Assembly (NCBI GenBank): GCA_947452555.1
Contig: CANGDH010000004.1
Span: 206,559-270,558, forward strand
Origin: Bacteroidota bacterium
GTDB taxonomy: Bacteria > Bacteroidota > Bacteroidia > Chitinophagales > Chitinophagaceae
Length of the DNA: 64,000 nt
Direction: 5' to 3'
Made by a program: the position numbers and the translations under genes. Positions 44,277 through 54,871 of the stretch are shown piece by piece. The notes beneath the pieces were generated by a model that saw nothing but the letters and a program-made list of their open reading frames with translations, had not been told where the DNA came from and searched no databases. Numbering within the stretch: the first letter of the stretch is position 1; each line of letters starts with the position of its first letter.

Positions 44277-45494
44277 TTATTTTTTTACTAAAAATTTTTG
44301 ATTTTCAAATCTAGAATAAACTGACATGAATCTAACTAAAATATAATAATATTTAATACCAAATAATTTCTTAACAAACAATAGTAGATTTTCAAAAAGT
44401 TGGATTTTTTTATCTGAATGTTTAATAGAACTCTTTAATCTATTATATTTATTACTCTTTTCTCCAATTAATAAATTATTAGACTTAAATAAATTATATA
44501 AACTTTTGTTTCCAATACCAAAAATAGAAATAAGCTCTTTTTTAATCTCATGATCTAAAGTTCTATATATTCTCCTTAAAAAGGAATCAATATATACACC
44601 ATTTTTAAAATAATCATAAGAGTAATTTAATTTATTATAATAATTAAAATTTGAACTTAAAACAGCAGTTCTATAATTATTAAATAAATTTTCATATTCA
44701 GGTTTGTTTATTAAATTAAATTTATTTTGTTTTTTATTAATGTTATTTTTATCTAAAATGTCAATGCCTGAAAAATGAAAAATTAATAGTGGATTGTCAT
44801 CTACATAATACTTTTCATTAACCTCTTTAAAATCTACTTCATGTATACTCCATGAAGCCATGTTTATAGTTGGACTTTTCTCAATTAATACTCTTTCAGG
44901 ATAAAATGAAGGTAAAAAATCAAGCCATTTTTGATCAACATGTAATGCATCAAACTTATCAGCATAACATTGATCTCTAAGCTTCTCTTCCCACCAATTT
45001 ATAAATTCATTTCCAATTTTTGTATTATTGATTGCAAAAAATCCTAAATTATATATTCCAACAAATAATATTTCTTCTTCAGATGTTGATCCATTGAATT
45101 TTATATATGGCTTTCTAATATGTGGTGTAATTATAAAATCATAATTATCCAAATTATTATAAATAATATTTAAATTATTATAGATGTACATGTCTGGATC
45201 TAGATAAACTACCTTATTATATTTTTTATTAAAAAAATAATTAATGAAAAATGGTTTTATTGCTGTACTAAATTCAATAACATTATACTTGAATGTTAAA
45301 TCATCAAGATCTATTTCAGTCAAAATTTTTGGGGATAGGTGAATGAATGAATCATTTAGAATTGTATCTTCTTCTAAATCTGAAACAATGATATAGAAAT
45401 CAGTATTTGGTTCATGATTCTTAATACTTTCACCAAGTGAATAGGCTTGTGCTAAATAATTTTTAGCACAAATTGTAAAAATAACATTATTCAT
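44277..45494 (-). CDS. putative glycosyltransferase with DPD motif (GT8-like)
   Basis: The 405-residue protein opens VIFTICAKNYLAQAYSLGESIKNH, like GT8 transferases, and has the metal-binding YNKVVYLDPDMYIY (about 92-105) and YNLGFFAINNTK. The fold would be GT-A with a long AT-rich helical C-terminus. Substrates are unknown. It is packed between the acetyltransferase and the GT9 gene with gaps of one to three bases. Confidence 0.78.
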   Translation of the reverse strand: MNNVIFTICAKNYLAQAYSLGESIKNHEPNTDFYIIVSDLEEDTILNDSFIHLSPKILTEIDLDDLTFKYNVIEFSTAIKPFFINYFFNKKYNKVVYLDPDMYIYNNLNIIYNNLDNYDFIITPHIRKPYIKFNGSTSEEEILFVGIYNLGFFAINNTKIGNEFINWWEEKLRDQCYADKFDALHVDQKWLDFLPSFYPERVLIEKSPTINMASWSIHEVDFKEVNEKYYVDDNPLLIFHFSGIDILDKNNINKKQNKFNLINKPEYENLFNNYRTAVLSSNFNYYNKLNYSYDYFKNGVYIDSFLRRIYRTLDHEIKKELISIFGIGNKSLYNLFKSNNLLIGEKSNKYNRLKSSIKHSDKKIQLFENLLLFVKKLFGIKYYYILVRFMSVYSRFENQKFLVKK

Positions 45495-45497
45495 AAA

Positions 45498-46133
45498 TTA
45501 TATTGAACGAATTAATTTAGCTGGATTACCTCCAATTATTGAATTTTTTGGGAATGATTTTGTAACTACAGAATTAGCACCAATCACACAGTTTTCCCCA
45601 ATAGATATTCCCGGTAAGATTACAACTCCTTCTCCAACCCAAACATTATCTCCTATCTTTACTTCTCCTTTCGAATGTAATGATCTTAATGCTGGTGGTT
45701 TTAAGAAACTCTCTTTGTTCATTTGTCCATGAAAATGATCTGTAACAAATATTTTACTTGCAAATAAAACATTGTTTCCAATAATAATATTATTAATACA
45801 TGCTATGTGGCAGTCGTCATTCATTGAAAAATTGTCGCCGATTACAAGTTTACCGTTATAATTAATATTTAATATACTTCCGAAAACTTCTATTCTATTT
45901 CGTCGAAACGAGGAGAAGTTCTTTCCTACAGTTATTCTATTACCTCCGATTATAAATAACGGATAAAATGTCCTAAAATTTTCAATATTTCTATTTGAGA
46001 AATAATTTGCTTTATAGCCTGAATAGAATTTTACAAATAAAACTTTGTAGATTGTTATAAATTGTATTTGTATTTTCGAAATAGATAAAAGATTACCCAA
46101 ATAATAAATAAATCTAAAAATTTTACTAGCCAT
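45498..46133 (-). CDS. left-handed beta-helix acyltransferase (WcaF-like)
   Basis: The 211-residue protein has hexapeptide repeats from about 70 to 200, ending VWVGEGVVILPGISIGENCVIGANSVVTKSFPKNSIIGGNPAKLIRSI, the classical finish of CysE/WcaF/NodL acetyltransferases. The likely active histidine is in FVTDHFHGQ. It probably acetylates a sugar of the repeat unit. It overlaps the upstream transferase gene by eight bases. Confidence 0.88.
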   Translation of the reverse strand: MASKIFRFIYYLGNLLSISKIQIQFITIYKVLFVKFYSGYKANYFSNRNIENFRTFYPLFIIGGNRITVGKNFSSFRRNRIEVFGSILNINYNGKLVIGDNFSMNDDCHIACINNIIIGNNVLFASKIFVTDHFHGQMNKESFLKPPALRSLHSKGEVKIGDNVWVGEGVVILPGISIGENCVIGANSVVTKSFPKNSIIGGNPAKLIRSI

Positions 46134-47130
46134 TTATGGAATGTATTTTATTGCTAATTTTTTGGTAAACCCTATTACAATAGAGAAATTTAGACGCTGT
46201 CTTAGGTGGTAAAAAAATAGCAGGAAATGTAAATAACCAAAATCTGAAATTAAATTTATATATGTTATACAAAATATTGAAATAATTTTCTTTTATAAAT
46301 AAAGAGTTGTTTATTTTATTTTCTTTACTTTTTTGTATAAAGAACGGGAAAAAGTTAATTAACATTGAATTGTTTATTATACGAAAATGTTTTTTATCAT
46401 ACCCTTGTTGTATAAAATAATTAAATATAAAATTGCTATTACATGCAAATGTTTTAGCAAATGCATAACCACCTGTATTTTCAGTTTTTGTTGCTATTAT
46501 AAAATCGCTGATAAATATGTTATACTTCGCAAATAATGCTGCAGTTAAGTTCCAATTAAGTAAATTCAAATTTGTACCTAGAAATCTATCTAATAAAATT
46601 TTATCATTAATAAGTTTTTTATTAATGATGTTACCGGAAATATAAGTAAAATAATAGTTAACTATTCTAAAGAAGTGTTTACTATTATTTATTTTTTGAT
46701 ATTTTAATTTATTATGTGTTATGTTATGATTAATGTAATTATCTTTTAACCCAAAACTATTTAAATATATAATTCCACATTCATTATTATTTGATAAAAG
46801 TTCTAGTATTGGTTCTAATGTATTATTAACTAAAATATCATCGTCACCAAGTATTAAAACAAAATCTCCACTCGCTAATGAATATGCTTTAGTAATATTT
46901 CCATCTAAACCAATATTTTCATTATTTGTAACTATTTTAAAATTCTCATTTATGAAGTTAGATTTGTAATAGTGAGCTTGATCAAGCGTATTATCAATTG
47001 AATTATTATTAATAACGAGGATTTCTACTAAATTTTGATTGATTGCATTGATTTGTGTTAACACACTTTCAAGACATCTAGCAAGATATTCTGCTCTGTT
47101 ATATGTTGGAATTGCAATTGTTAAAAGCAT
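46126..47130 (-). CDS. family 2 glycosyltransferase
   Basis: The 334-residue GT-A enzyme starts MLLTIAIPTYNRAEYLARCLESVL, has VINNNSIDNT at the nucleotide site and ILGDDDILVNN as metal-binding motif. The C-terminal third is AT-rich with little conservation. It overlaps the flippase gene by ten bases and the acetyltransferase gene by eight, indicating tight coupling. Confidence 0.87.
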   Translation of the reverse strand: MLLTIAIPTYNRAEYLARCLESVLTQINAINQNLVEILVINNNSIDNTLDQAHYYKSNFINENFKIVTNNENIGLDGNITKAYSLASGDFVLILGDDDILVNNTLEPILELLSNNNECGIIYLNSFGLKDNYINHNITHNKLKYQKINNSKHFFRIVNYYFTYISGNIINKKLINDKILLDRFLGTNLNLLNWNLTAALFAKYNIFISDFIIATKTENTGGYAFAKTFACNSNFIFNYFIQQGYDKKHFRIINNSMLINFFPFFIQKSKENKINNSLFIKENYFNILYNIYKFNFRFWLFTFPAIFLPPKTASKFLYCNRVYQKISNKIHSING

Positions 47131-48443
47131 CTAATTTTTTTAATAAATATTTTATACCCATAAAAAAGTGAAATATACTGTATAATCATGAAAAGTATTA
47201 ATGCATAAAATAGTGAATTGTAATATTTTAAAAATACTACGAAAGCAATTATAGTAGAAATTGAATTAATGACAGTTATTTTAAGATAGGGTTCAGTCTT
47301 AAAAGCTCTCAAATAAATAGCCCAATTTCCTAATACAAGTTTTCCTAATTCGGCTAATAATAATGTAACTACAATATTTGTTGACGAAAATTTATCTTTA
47401 TAGTTAATAAAATTAATTTCTAAAAAAATTACAAAAACAGCGGATGCAAGAATAAAGAAGAATATGCTATTTCTATTTATTTTATTAAAATATAACCTAG
47501 CATGTATTGCTTTGTTCTTCGATATTAGAATATTTAATAAAGGAGTTTTATTAGATACCCAAGAATGTGCTAATTGTAAAATTGCGCTTGCAACAGCTAT
47601 TGTTATACCTATTTTTCCTGCTATTATTGGGCCATTAAAATACATAGTAACTGGTACAATAAAACTAAAAATAAAGTACCCAGCAATCCAAGAAATAGAA
47701 TATTTAAGTTGAAGGCTATTAATTTCATTACCCCAATCATGCTTAGTATTTATTTTGTAAAAAAATAATCTACTAATTAATGTGTTATTTTGATATAAAG
47801 TAATGCTTGTACATATTAAAAAATAAGATAAACCGGAAAATCCAAGTGACCATAATCCTAATTTAAAATACAAACACAGCCATAAAACTAAAGTACTAAT
47901 AATTCCCGAAAATAAATTAATTAACAATGAATCTTCTACTTTATTTAATCCTTGTAAAATAGACATAATTAACGACACAACTAATGCTAAACCACCTGAA
48001 ATTGCATATAAAAACCACTTAAATATATTTTCCTTCACATAAAGATAATTCGGAAAAAATACTAATCCAATTAATAAAATTATTACAATAGATAAAGGAA
48101 TAATATATAGATATCTTTTAATTACAAACTTAAATAAACTAACTAACCTATCAACTCTGTTAATATTACCAACTATTTCACCTTTTTCAATTTTTAAATG
48201 TGCAAATTCGTGACTTATAAATTGCACCACGATAGAAGTAAACCCCATTTCGGCAAAAACCGTTAAGGCTCCTAGACTTTGAAACGTGTACCAATACCCT
48301 CTATCGGTAGAGTTTAAATACTGTGTGATTAAAATTAATGTAACTGGCAATTTAACAAGACTCCATATCTTAATTAATGTCGTTAAAATTAAACTTTGGT
48401 CAATGTTAAGATATAGACTAAGTTGATGAATTCGTTTAATCAA
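47121..48443 (-). CDS. Wzx-type polysaccharide flippase
   Basis: The 440-residue protein has about twelve helices in the MATE/MVF layout and segments such as GYWYTFQSLGALTVFAEMGFTSIVVQFISHE that recall O-antigen flippases. No ATG is available upstream in frame; the best start is TTG at 48443, and an in-frame TAA lies 12 bases upstream of it. It would move the undecaprenyl-linked repeat unit across the inner membrane for Wzy. Confidence 0.85.
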   Translation of the reverse strand: MIKRIHQLSLYLNIDQSLILTTLIKIWSLVKLPVTLILITQYLNSTDRGYWYTFQSLGALTVFAEMGFTSIVVQFISHEFAHLKIEKGEIVGNINRVDRLVSLFKFVIKRYLYIIPLSIVIILLIGLVFFPNYLYVKENIFKWFLYAISGGLALVVSLIMSILQGLNKVEDSLLINLFSGIISTLVLWLCLYFKLGLWSLGFSGLSYFLICTSITLYQNNTLISRLFFYKINTKHDWGNEINSLQLKYSISWIAGYFIFSFIVPVTMYFNGPIIAGKIGITIAVASAILQLAHSWVSNKTPLLNILISKNKAIHARLYFNKINRNSIFFFILASAVFVIFLEINFINYKDKFSSTNIVVTLLLAELGKLVLGNWAIYLRAFKTEPYLKITVINSISTIIAFVVFLKYYNSLFYALILFMIIQYISLFYGYKIFIKKIRCF

Positions 48444-48467
48444 AATATAAATTTATTTATTAAAAAA

Positions 48468-49487
48468 TTAAAGTGAGGAAATCCATTCAATCATCATATC
48501 TATTCCTTTTTCTTTATTTATTAGAGGCGTCCAATTAAATATTTTTTTTGATTTAGAGATATTAGCAATAAAAACTTTTTGGTCGCTTATTCTCCATGGT
48601 AAATTTTCATAATTCATTTGAATTCCCATTTTTTCTTCTAAAAGAGAAAATAACTCTAGTAAGGATAAACTATTTGAAAAACCACCGCCTATATTAAAAA
48701 CTTTTCCTTTAACATTTTCAATATTTTGAATTGCAGAAAAATAACATCTTATCAAATCTTCAGCAAATAGAACATCTCTAACTTGTTTCCCAGAACCTGA
48801 TATAGTAAATGGTTTTTTTAATTTCCCAGATTTTATATCGAGTGCCTGTTGGATAAACCATCCTATCCAACCTTGGTCAGCAGTTGCAAATTGTCTTCCG
48901 CCAAATATTGAAGAATGCCTAAAAACAACAGTTCGTATATCAAACATGTTCGCGTAATCAAGCATATATTGATCTGTAGCCCCCTTAGAACATCCATATG
49001 GAGATTGAAAATTTAAAGGAACATTTTCATCAAAACCATATGGGAAATCAGGTATTTCATACCTTGTTGAATTTTCATAGAACTTAACCCAATCTAAATC
49101 ACCATATACTTTATTAGTTGATGAATATGTAACAATTGCATTACTGCAAAATTTTCTTACAGATTCTAATAAATTATTTCCACCTATAACATTAACCTCA
49201 AAATCGAATCTAGGATTTTCTAAAGAAGTTGTCATTGCCACCTGACCAGCAAGATGAAAAATAACATCTGGCATTGAATCTCTAATTGCAAATTCTACAT
49301 CATTATAAGATCTTATGTCAGACTTATAAAATTTAAATTTACCAAGCTCCATAAGCCATTTTAAATTTGACTCAGAACCAGTTCGATACAAATTGTCAAA
49401 TACAAATAACTCATCCCCTTTCTTTAATACTTCAGCAGCCAAATTTGAGCCCAAAAAACCACAACCCCCAGTTATTAAATACTTCAT
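48468..49487 (-). CDS. rfbE: CDP-tyvelose 2-epimerase (CDP-paratose 2-epimerase)
   Basis: The 339-residue SDR starts [21 protein letters not shown] and matches the Salmonella Typhi RfbE pattern along its length: [79 protein letters not shown] and GSGKQVRDVLFAEDLI. It interconverts CDP-paratose and CDP-tyvelose, the last step of the pathway. It is the last of five consecutive tyvelose genes. Confidence 0.92.
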   Translation of the reverse strand: MKYLITGGCGFLGSNLAAEVLKKGDELFVFDNLYRTGSESNLKWLMELGKFKFYKSDIRSYNDVEFAIRDSMPDVIFHLAGQVAMTTSLENPRFDFEVNVIGGNNLLESVRKFCSNAIVTYSSTNKVYGDLDWVKFYENSTRYEIPDFPYGFDENVPLNFQSPYGCSKGATDQYMLDYANMFDIRTVVFRHSSIFGGRQFATADQGWIGWFIQQALDIKSGKLKKPFTISGSGKQVRDVLFAEDLIRCYFSAIQNIENVKGKVFNIGGGFSNSLSLLELFSLLEEKMGIQMNYENLPWRISDQKVFIANISKSKKIFNWTPLINKEKGIDMMIEWISSL

Positions 49488-49490
49488 GAT

Positions 49491-50792
49491 TTACTTCTTT
49501 AAGAATTTTTTTATTACTTCAGCTATATATTCATAATGTGTTATGTCTAATCCAGGCCAAACGCCTAGCCAAAATGAGTTATTCATAATCATATCAGTAT
49601 TATTGAGTTCCCCTACGATTCTGATTTTTGCATTTAAATATGCTGGCTGTTTAGTTAAATTTCCAGCAAACAACAATCTTGTTCCAATTTTATTTAATTC
49701 TAAATATCTTACTAATTCATTTCGATTTATATTCCTTTCTGGTCGAATAGTAATTAGAAACCCAAACCAACTTGGATTACTATTTTCAGTTGCTTCGGGT
49801 AGTATGAAATATTCATCAAATTGCTTCAAAATGTTATATAGACTTTTGTGATTTTGTCTTCTTCTTTCTACAAAAAAATCCGCTTTTTTTAATTGATTTA
49901 ACCCTATTGCAGCTTGCATATCTGTTGCTTTTAGATTAAAGCCGAGATGAGAATAAGTGTATTTATGATCATATCCGCATGGAAGATCTCCGAGTGTTTG
50001 GTCAAATCTTTTTCCACAGGTGTTATCTACTCCTGGTTCACACCAGCAGTCTCTTCCCCAATCTCTAAAACTCTCAGCGATTTTTTTTAATGATGCATTA
50101 TTTATCAACACAGCACCTCCTTCTCCAGTTGTTATATGATGAGCTGGGTAAAAAGATAGTGTAGCCAGATCTCCAAATGTTCCAGTTTTTTTGTTGTCAT
50201 ATGTTGCTCCCAAACTATCACAATCATCTTCTATTAACCATAAATTATTATTTTTAGCAAATTCTGTAACCGCTCTTAAATTAAATGGATTGCCAAGTGT
50301 ATGAGCAATCATTATAGCCTTTGTTTTACTTGATAGTGCGTTTTCAAGTTGGCTTACAGATATATTATATGTTGGTATATCAACATCAACAAAAACAGGT
50401 ACGCAGCCAAATTGTATAATTGGATTCACGGTAGTTGGAAATCCTGCTGCGACAGTTATAACTTCATCACCAGGCTTGATCGCCCTTTCTCCTAATTTTG
50501 GCGAAGTTAATGTGTAAAAAGCTACAAGATTAGCCGATGATCCAGAATTAACGAATAAGGAAAATCTACTGCCAAAATACTTTGCTAATTCTTTTTCAAA
50601 CTGATTTGCAAATCTTCCAGTAGTTAGCCAGCCATCTAAACTAGCGTCCACCGCAGACAACAAGTCATCAGAGTCAATTAGTTTTCCCGTTACAGGAATA
50701 TAATTTTTTCCAGCAACTGGTATTTTAGTAATGTTTCTTTGTGCTTTTTCTTTGAGCTTATCAAGTAAATCTCCTTCGAAATTTTTAAACAT
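49491..50792 (-). CDS. rfbH: CDP-4-keto-6-deoxy-D-glucose-3-dehydrase (E1)
   Basis: The 433-residue PLP/PMP enzyme removes the 3-hydroxyl of CDP-4-keto-6-deoxyglucose. Two diagnostic features are visible: a histidine replaces the PLP lysine ([16 protein letters not shown], about 213-228), and a four-cysteine cluster for a [2Fe-2S] centre lies in [15 protein letters not shown] to LPCGYDHKY (about 249-274). The E3 reductase partner is not seen in the window. Length matches Salmonella RfbH. Confidence 0.95.
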   Translation of the reverse strand: MFKNFEGDLLDKLKEKAQRNITKIPVAGKNYIPVTGKLIDSDDLLSAVDASLDGWLTTGRFANQFEKELAKYFGSRFSLFVNSGSSANLVAFYTLTSPKLGERAIKPGDEVITVAAGFPTTVNPIIQFGCVPVFVDVDIPTYNISVSQLENALSSKTKAIMIAHTLGNPFNLRAVTEFAKNNNLWLIEDDCDSLGATYDNKKTGTFGDLATLSFYPAHHITTGEGGAVLINNASLKKIAESFRDWGRDCWCEPGVDNTCGKRFDQTLGDLPCGYDHKYTYSHLGFNLKATDMQAAIGLNQLKKADFFVERRRQNHKSLYNILKQFDEYFILPEATENSNPSWFGFLITIRPERNINRNELVRYLELNKIGTRLLFAGNLTKQPAYLNAKIRIVGELNNTDMIMNNSFWLGVWPGLDITHYEYIAEVIKKFLKK

Positions 50793-50797
50793 AAAAA

Positions 50798-51682
50798 TTA
50801 ATTTTTCTTTTCATTAATGTACTTCCATGTGATTTCCAATCCCTCTATTAATTTAGTTTGAGGATACCAATTTTGCAAACTAATTAAATTCATAACATCG
50901 TTAGCTGCGTCCTTAATTTCATCAATTCTATTATTTACAACTCCAAAATTTAATTCAGTAACAGAATTTTTTGATATTTTTTTACATAAATAAACTAGCT
51001 CTTTTATTGTGATTATTTCACTTGATTTTATATGATAATAATTTATTTGATCTTTGTTGCAGCTACTATCAATTATCTTAATTAATGCATTTACAACATC
51101 TGCAATATATATAAAATTTCTTTTTTGCTCTCCAGAAGTAAAATCAATATAAGGCTCATTAGACTTAAATTTTTCAAATAGCATTGTAACAAACTTCCAA
51201 GAATCATCTTCCGGTCCATAAAAATATTCCAAAATAACATTTTTGATTTTGATTTTATTTTTATGAAATATCAGCCATTCAAGAAATTGATGCTTTGTAA
51301 ATGAATATTCATTTACAAATGGCTGTAATGAAGTTCCGATATTTATAAATTCTTTAACTCCAGTATCTATTGAATTCAATAATAATGAAAGAGGAAATAA
51401 GTAATTTGCATTTACAATTTCTTCTATTGATTCCCCCTTTTTTCCATAAGAAGTCGCAGCATTAATTACTAAATCAATTTTATATTTTTTGAAAATTTCT
51501 GAAATTGAAATCGTATCAATATTAACTATTTCTAGATTATCTTTTAAATTCATTAATCTATTTAGGTTGGACTTAGTTCTAACTAATACTATCAATTTAG
51601 CTTCGTTTGCAATAATTTTCTTTGCAATACTTGACCCTAAAAATCCACTTGCTCCTGTTAATAAAATAATTTTATTTTTCAT
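50798..51682 (-). CDS. rfbS: CDP-paratose synthase (RfbS-like SDR)
   Basis: The 294-residue SDR starts [18 protein letters not shown] and follows the Salmonella Typhi RfbS pattern: [47 protein letters not shown] (catalytic YxxxK), [20 protein letters not shown] and [20 protein letters not shown]. It reduces the C4 ketone to give CDP-paratose. A CDP-abequose synthase (RfbJ) is the close alternative, but rfbE downstream favours the paratose/tyvelose branch. It overlaps rfbG by 11 bases. Confidence 0.82.
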   Translation of the reverse strand: MKNKIILLTGASGFLGSSIAKKIIANEAKLIVLVRTKSNLNRLMNLKDNLEIVNIDTISISEIFKKYKIDLVINAATSYGKKGESIEEIVNANYLFPLSLLLNSIDTGVKEFINIGTSLQPFVNEYSFTKHQFLEWLIFHKNKIKIKNVILEYFYGPEDDSWKFVTMLFEKFKSNEPYIDFTSGEQKRNFIYIADVVNALIKIIDSSCNKDQINYYHIKSSEIITIKELVYLCKKISKNSVTELNFGVVNNRIDEIKDAANDVMNLISLQNWYPQTKLIEGLEITWKYINEKKN

Positions 51683-52769
51683 TAATAAGGTTGAAATAAT
51701 AATCTATGTTAGAACTTAGTATTTCGTTTGCTGGTGTGTTTTTTTCATAAAAGGATTTATACCAATTAACCGTTAATGAAATTGCTTCTTGTGTGTTCAT
51801 GCTTGGCTTCCAATCTGTTTCACTCATTACTTTACTAATGTCTAATTTTAATAATTTCGCTTCGTGATGATTTTGGTTATCTTCTTTTACTATAATTTTT
51901 CCGTTTTTTAAAATTTCTACTGCTTTTTGGGCAATGGATAAGACAGTTAAATTGTCTGACAATTGTGGCCCAAAGTTCCATGCTCCCGAATATTTATATG
52001 GATCTAAGTTTAATAATGAACCTAATTTTAAATAGCCTATTAGTGGCTCTAATACATGCTGCCAAGGCCTAATCGAATTTGGGTTTCTAATTACAATATC
52101 ATCATTAGCATATATCGCTCTTATTATATCGGGGATCAATCTATCTTTAGACCAGTCTCCACCACCAATTACATTTCCGGCCCTGCATACTGTAATTGCT
52201 TTCTTATGTTGATCATATTTTTGTAAATTAAAAAAAGAGTTTTTATAGGAATCAATTAATAGTTCACAGCATGCCTTACTTGCACTATAAGGATCATAAC
52301 CGCCTAGTCTATCAGTTTCTCTATATGGATATTCCCACTCATTATTATGATAAACTTTATCAGTTGTAATCAATACAAGATTACACTTCTTTTCTAGTAA
52401 TCGAATCGCATCTAATAAATTTGCGGTCCCAATCGCATTAACTTCAAAAGTTTCCGAAGGAATTTCATATGACAATCTTACTAAAGGTTGTGCGGCCAAA
52501 TGAAATACGTAATCAGGTTGAAAATCTAATAGTGCATTTTTCAAAGTCGCCCTATCTCGCAAATCACCTATAACTGACTCACATAAAACATCACCCTTTA
52601 TCTCATTAAACAAGTTAGTTTCATTTTCTGGAGCAAGGGCGTACCCTTTTACAACCGCACCAAAATCATTCAAAATTTTTATTAACCACGAGCCTTTAAA
52701 ACCAGTATGTCCAGTTACAAACACACGTTTGTCCAAGTATGTATTTCTTAATTCATTCATTATTTCCAA
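51672..52769 (-). CDS. rfbG: CDP-glucose 4,6-dehydratase
   Basis: The 365-residue SDR has FVTGHTGFKGSWLIKIL at the NAD site, HLAAQPLVRLSYEIPSETF, ITTDKVYHNNEW, GYDPYSASK (catalytic Tyr/Lys) and VCRAGNVIGGGDWSKDRLIPD, all typical of RfbG/DdhB. It converts CDP-glucose to CDP-4-keto-6-deoxyglucose. It overlaps rfbF by ten bases. Confidence 0.95.
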   Translation of the reverse strand: MEIMNELRNTYLDKRVFVTGHTGFKGSWLIKILNDFGAVVKGYALAPENETNLFNEIKGDVLCESVIGDLRDRATLKNALLDFQPDYVFHLAAQPLVRLSYEIPSETFEVNAIGTANLLDAIRLLEKKCNLVLITTDKVYHNNEWEYPYRETDRLGGYDPYSASKACCELLIDSYKNSFFNLQKYDQHKKAITVCRAGNVIGGGDWSKDRLIPDIIRAIYANDDIVIRNPNSIRPWQHVLEPLIGYLKLGSLLNLDPYKYSGAWNFGPQLSDNLTVLSIAQKAVEILKNGKIIVKEDNQNHHEAKLLKLDISKVMSETDWKPSMNTQEAISLTVNWYKSFYEKNTPANEILSSNIDYYFNLINEK

Positions 52770-53536
52770 ATTTTCCAGTCAGCTTTTCCTGAATTCCACA
52801 ATTCATTTAAATCCATTTTGTCTTTTAATGAATCCATTGGTCTCCAGAAACCTGAATGTTTAAAAGAAACAAGCTGCTTATCTTTTGCCAAATTCTCAAG
52901 TGGATCTCTTTCCCAAATCGTTTTATCGCCTTCATTTATGTAATTAAAAATTTCAGGCTGACAAACAAAAAAACCTCCATTAATCCAACCAATATCTTCA
53001 GATCTTTTTTCATGAAAAGATTCAACAAGTGATTGATCATTAATTTGTAGAACACCAAATCTTCCACTAGGTTGAACCGAAGTTACTGTACAAAACTTTT
53101 GGTTTTTATTATGAAAATCAACTAGTTCTTTAATATTTACATTAGACACTCCATCGCCATAAGTAAGCATAAAAGGCTCATTTCCTATATATTTTCGAAC
53201 TTTACTAATTCTGCCTCCAGTTAATGTTTCTGGCCCTGTTTCCACTAAGGTGATTTTCCAATTTTCTGCAAAACTATTATGCACCTCAAGTTTATTATTC
53301 GAAATATCTATGGTTACGTCTGCATGATGTAGAAAAAGATTTGCAAAATACTCTTTAATAACATAACCTTTATAACCTAAGCAAACTATAAATTCATTAT
53401 ATCCATAGCTAGAGTAGATTTTCATTATATGCCACAATATTGGCATGCCACCAATCTCAACCATTGGTTTAGGTCTAACATCCGTTTCCTCTGCAAGCCT
53501 AGTTCCAAAACCGCCTGCCAAAATTACAACCTTCAT
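52760..53536 (-). CDS. rfbF: glucose-1-phosphate cytidylyltransferase
   Basis: The 258-residue nucleotidyltransferase starts MKVVILAGGFGTRLAEETDVRPKPMVEIGG, the NTP-binding loop, and has LTYGDGVSNVNI (metal-binding Asp), GINGGFFV-like WINGGFFVCQPEIFNYI and FWRPMDSLKDK, all RfbF/DdhA marks. It makes CDP-glucose from CTP and glucose-1-phosphate, the first step towards CDP-tyvelose. It starts three bases after the gmhA stop. Confidence 0.95.
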   Translation of the reverse strand: MKVVILAGGFGTRLAEETDVRPKPMVEIGGMPILWHIMKIYSSYGYNEFIVCLGYKGYVIKEYFANLFLHHADVTIDISNNKLEVHNSFAENWKITLVETGPETLTGGRISKVRKYIGNEPFMLTYGDGVSNVNIKELVDFHNKNQKFCTVTSVQPSGRFGVLQINDQSLVESFHEKRSEDIGWINGGFFVCQPEIFNYINEGDKTIWERDPLENLAKDKQLVSFKHSGFWRPMDSLKDKMDLNELWNSGKADWKIWK

Positions 53537-53538
53537 AA

Positions 53539-54111
53539 TTAATTAAAATTTGTATCAACAAGTTCACAAATTAAATGCGCTATTAAAATATGCATTTCTT
53601 GTATCCGAGCAGTAACTTGATGATTAATATTTAAGTTTAAATTTGCAATCTCTTTTAATTTGCCACCGCAATTTCCAGTTAAACTAATTAAAAAACAATC
53701 TGACAATTTACCTTCTTCGAGACCATTAATAACATTTACACTATTACCACTTGTTGATATTCCAATTAAAACGTCACCACGGTTAGCAATAGCTTCAACT
53801 TGTCTACTAAATATTTTGTCGAAACCATAATCATTTCCAATTGCTGTAATAGCTGACGTGTCAGTTGTTAAAGCTATAGCTGATAACCCTTTTCTTTCTT
53901 TTTTAAATCTTCCAGTAAATTCAGCAGCAATATGCTGTGCATCAGCTGCACTACCACCATTGCCGAATATTAGAATTTTATTATTATTTTTAAGTGCCGA
54001 AACAATAACATCAGAAATTTCTACAATTTTTCCAATATAATTTCGCTTAATCTCATTTACTAAATTATTATGATCTTCTAATTGATCATAAATTTTTTGC
54101 TCTTTATTCAT
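53539..54111 (-). CDS. gmhA: sedoheptulose-7-phosphate isomerase-like SIS protein
   Basis: The 190-residue SIS-domain protein has [51 protein letters not shown] and [12 protein letters not shown], all GmhA marks. It should form D-glycero-D-manno-heptose-7-phosphate. An HldA-like kinase and an HldC-like nucleotidyltransferase are encoded at 61283-62696, so part of a heptose pathway is present. The phosphatase GmhB and epimerase HldD are not obvious. Confidence 0.9.
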   Translation of the reverse strand: MNKEQKIYDQLEDHNNLVNEIKRNYIGKIVEISDVIVSALKNNNKILIFGNGGSAADAQHIAAEFTGRFKKERKGLSAIALTTDTSAITAIGNDYGFDKIFSRQVEAIANRGDVLIGISTSGNSVNVINGLEEGKLSDCFLISLTGNCGGKLKEIANLNLNINHQVTARIQEMHILIAHLICELVDTNFN

Positions 54112-54130
54112 ATAAATAATTTTTTATATT

Positions 54131-54871
54131 TTACCATTTTTTCTTAAAGTCACCTTTACTAAAATATTTTTCTATTAAACAATATAAAATTATAAAAAAG
54201 TATCTACTACCCATTTCTCTTAATTTTAGATTAGAAACTCCGTGTTTTCTATTTTGCCAATTATTAGGAATAACAGCAAAAGAACAACCTCTTATAATTG
54301 CTTTCAATGGAATTTCAACAGTAAGATTAAAATGAGGCGATATTAATGGTTTTACACAATTAATTGTCTCTTTTGAATATAATTTAAAAGCATTTGTGCA
54401 ATCCCTATAATTAATGTTAAAAGCAAAAGAAATCATTGTATTTACTATCCTATTTATATATAATTTCTTTTTAGGGTACCCACTTAAAACACTTTCTTTA
54501 CAAAACCTATTTCCAAAAACACAATCAACCTTATCTTCATTAAATTTATTATAAAATTTAACTAAATCTTCAGGACTATCTGAAAGATCTGCCATAACAA
54601 TAGCAACGCAATCGCCCTCAAAATTATCTAACCCACATCTAATTGCATAACCAAAACCATTATTTGGAGGTTCATTTGTAATTAACCTAACTGTAGGTAT
54701 TGTTTTTTGCAATTCTTGTACAACTTCGATAGTGTTATCCTTTGAATTATCATTTACTATTATTATTTCATGATCAATATTGTTAACAATTAATAAATTA
54801 TAAAATTCATATATAGTAGATGGTAAATTTTGTGCTTCATTATAAGCAGGTATTACAATACTTAGTTTCAT
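54131..54871 (-). CDS. family 2 glycosyltransferase (DPM1-like)
   Basis: The 246-residue GT-A enzyme starts MKLSIVIPAYNEAQNLPSTI, with IVNDNSKDNT and VMADLSDSPEDL as nucleotide and metal sites. That layout resembles dolichyl/undecaprenyl-phosphate sugar transferases. There is no C-terminal membrane domain. It overlaps the large membrane protein gene by four bases, suggesting it makes a lipid-linked sugar used by that protein. Confidence 0.87.
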   Translation of the reverse strand: MKLSIVIPAYNEAQNLPSTIYEFYNLLIVNNIDHEIIIVNDNSKDNTIEVVQELQKTIPTVRLITNEPPNNGFGYAIRCGLDNFEGDCVAIVMADLSDSPEDLVKFYNKFNEDKVDCVFGNRFCKESVLSGYPKKKLYINRIVNTMISFAFNINYRDCTNAFKLYSKETINCVKPLISPHFNLTVEIPLKAIIRGCSFAVIPNNWQNRKHGVSNLKLREMGSRYFFIILYCLIEKYFSKGDFKKKW

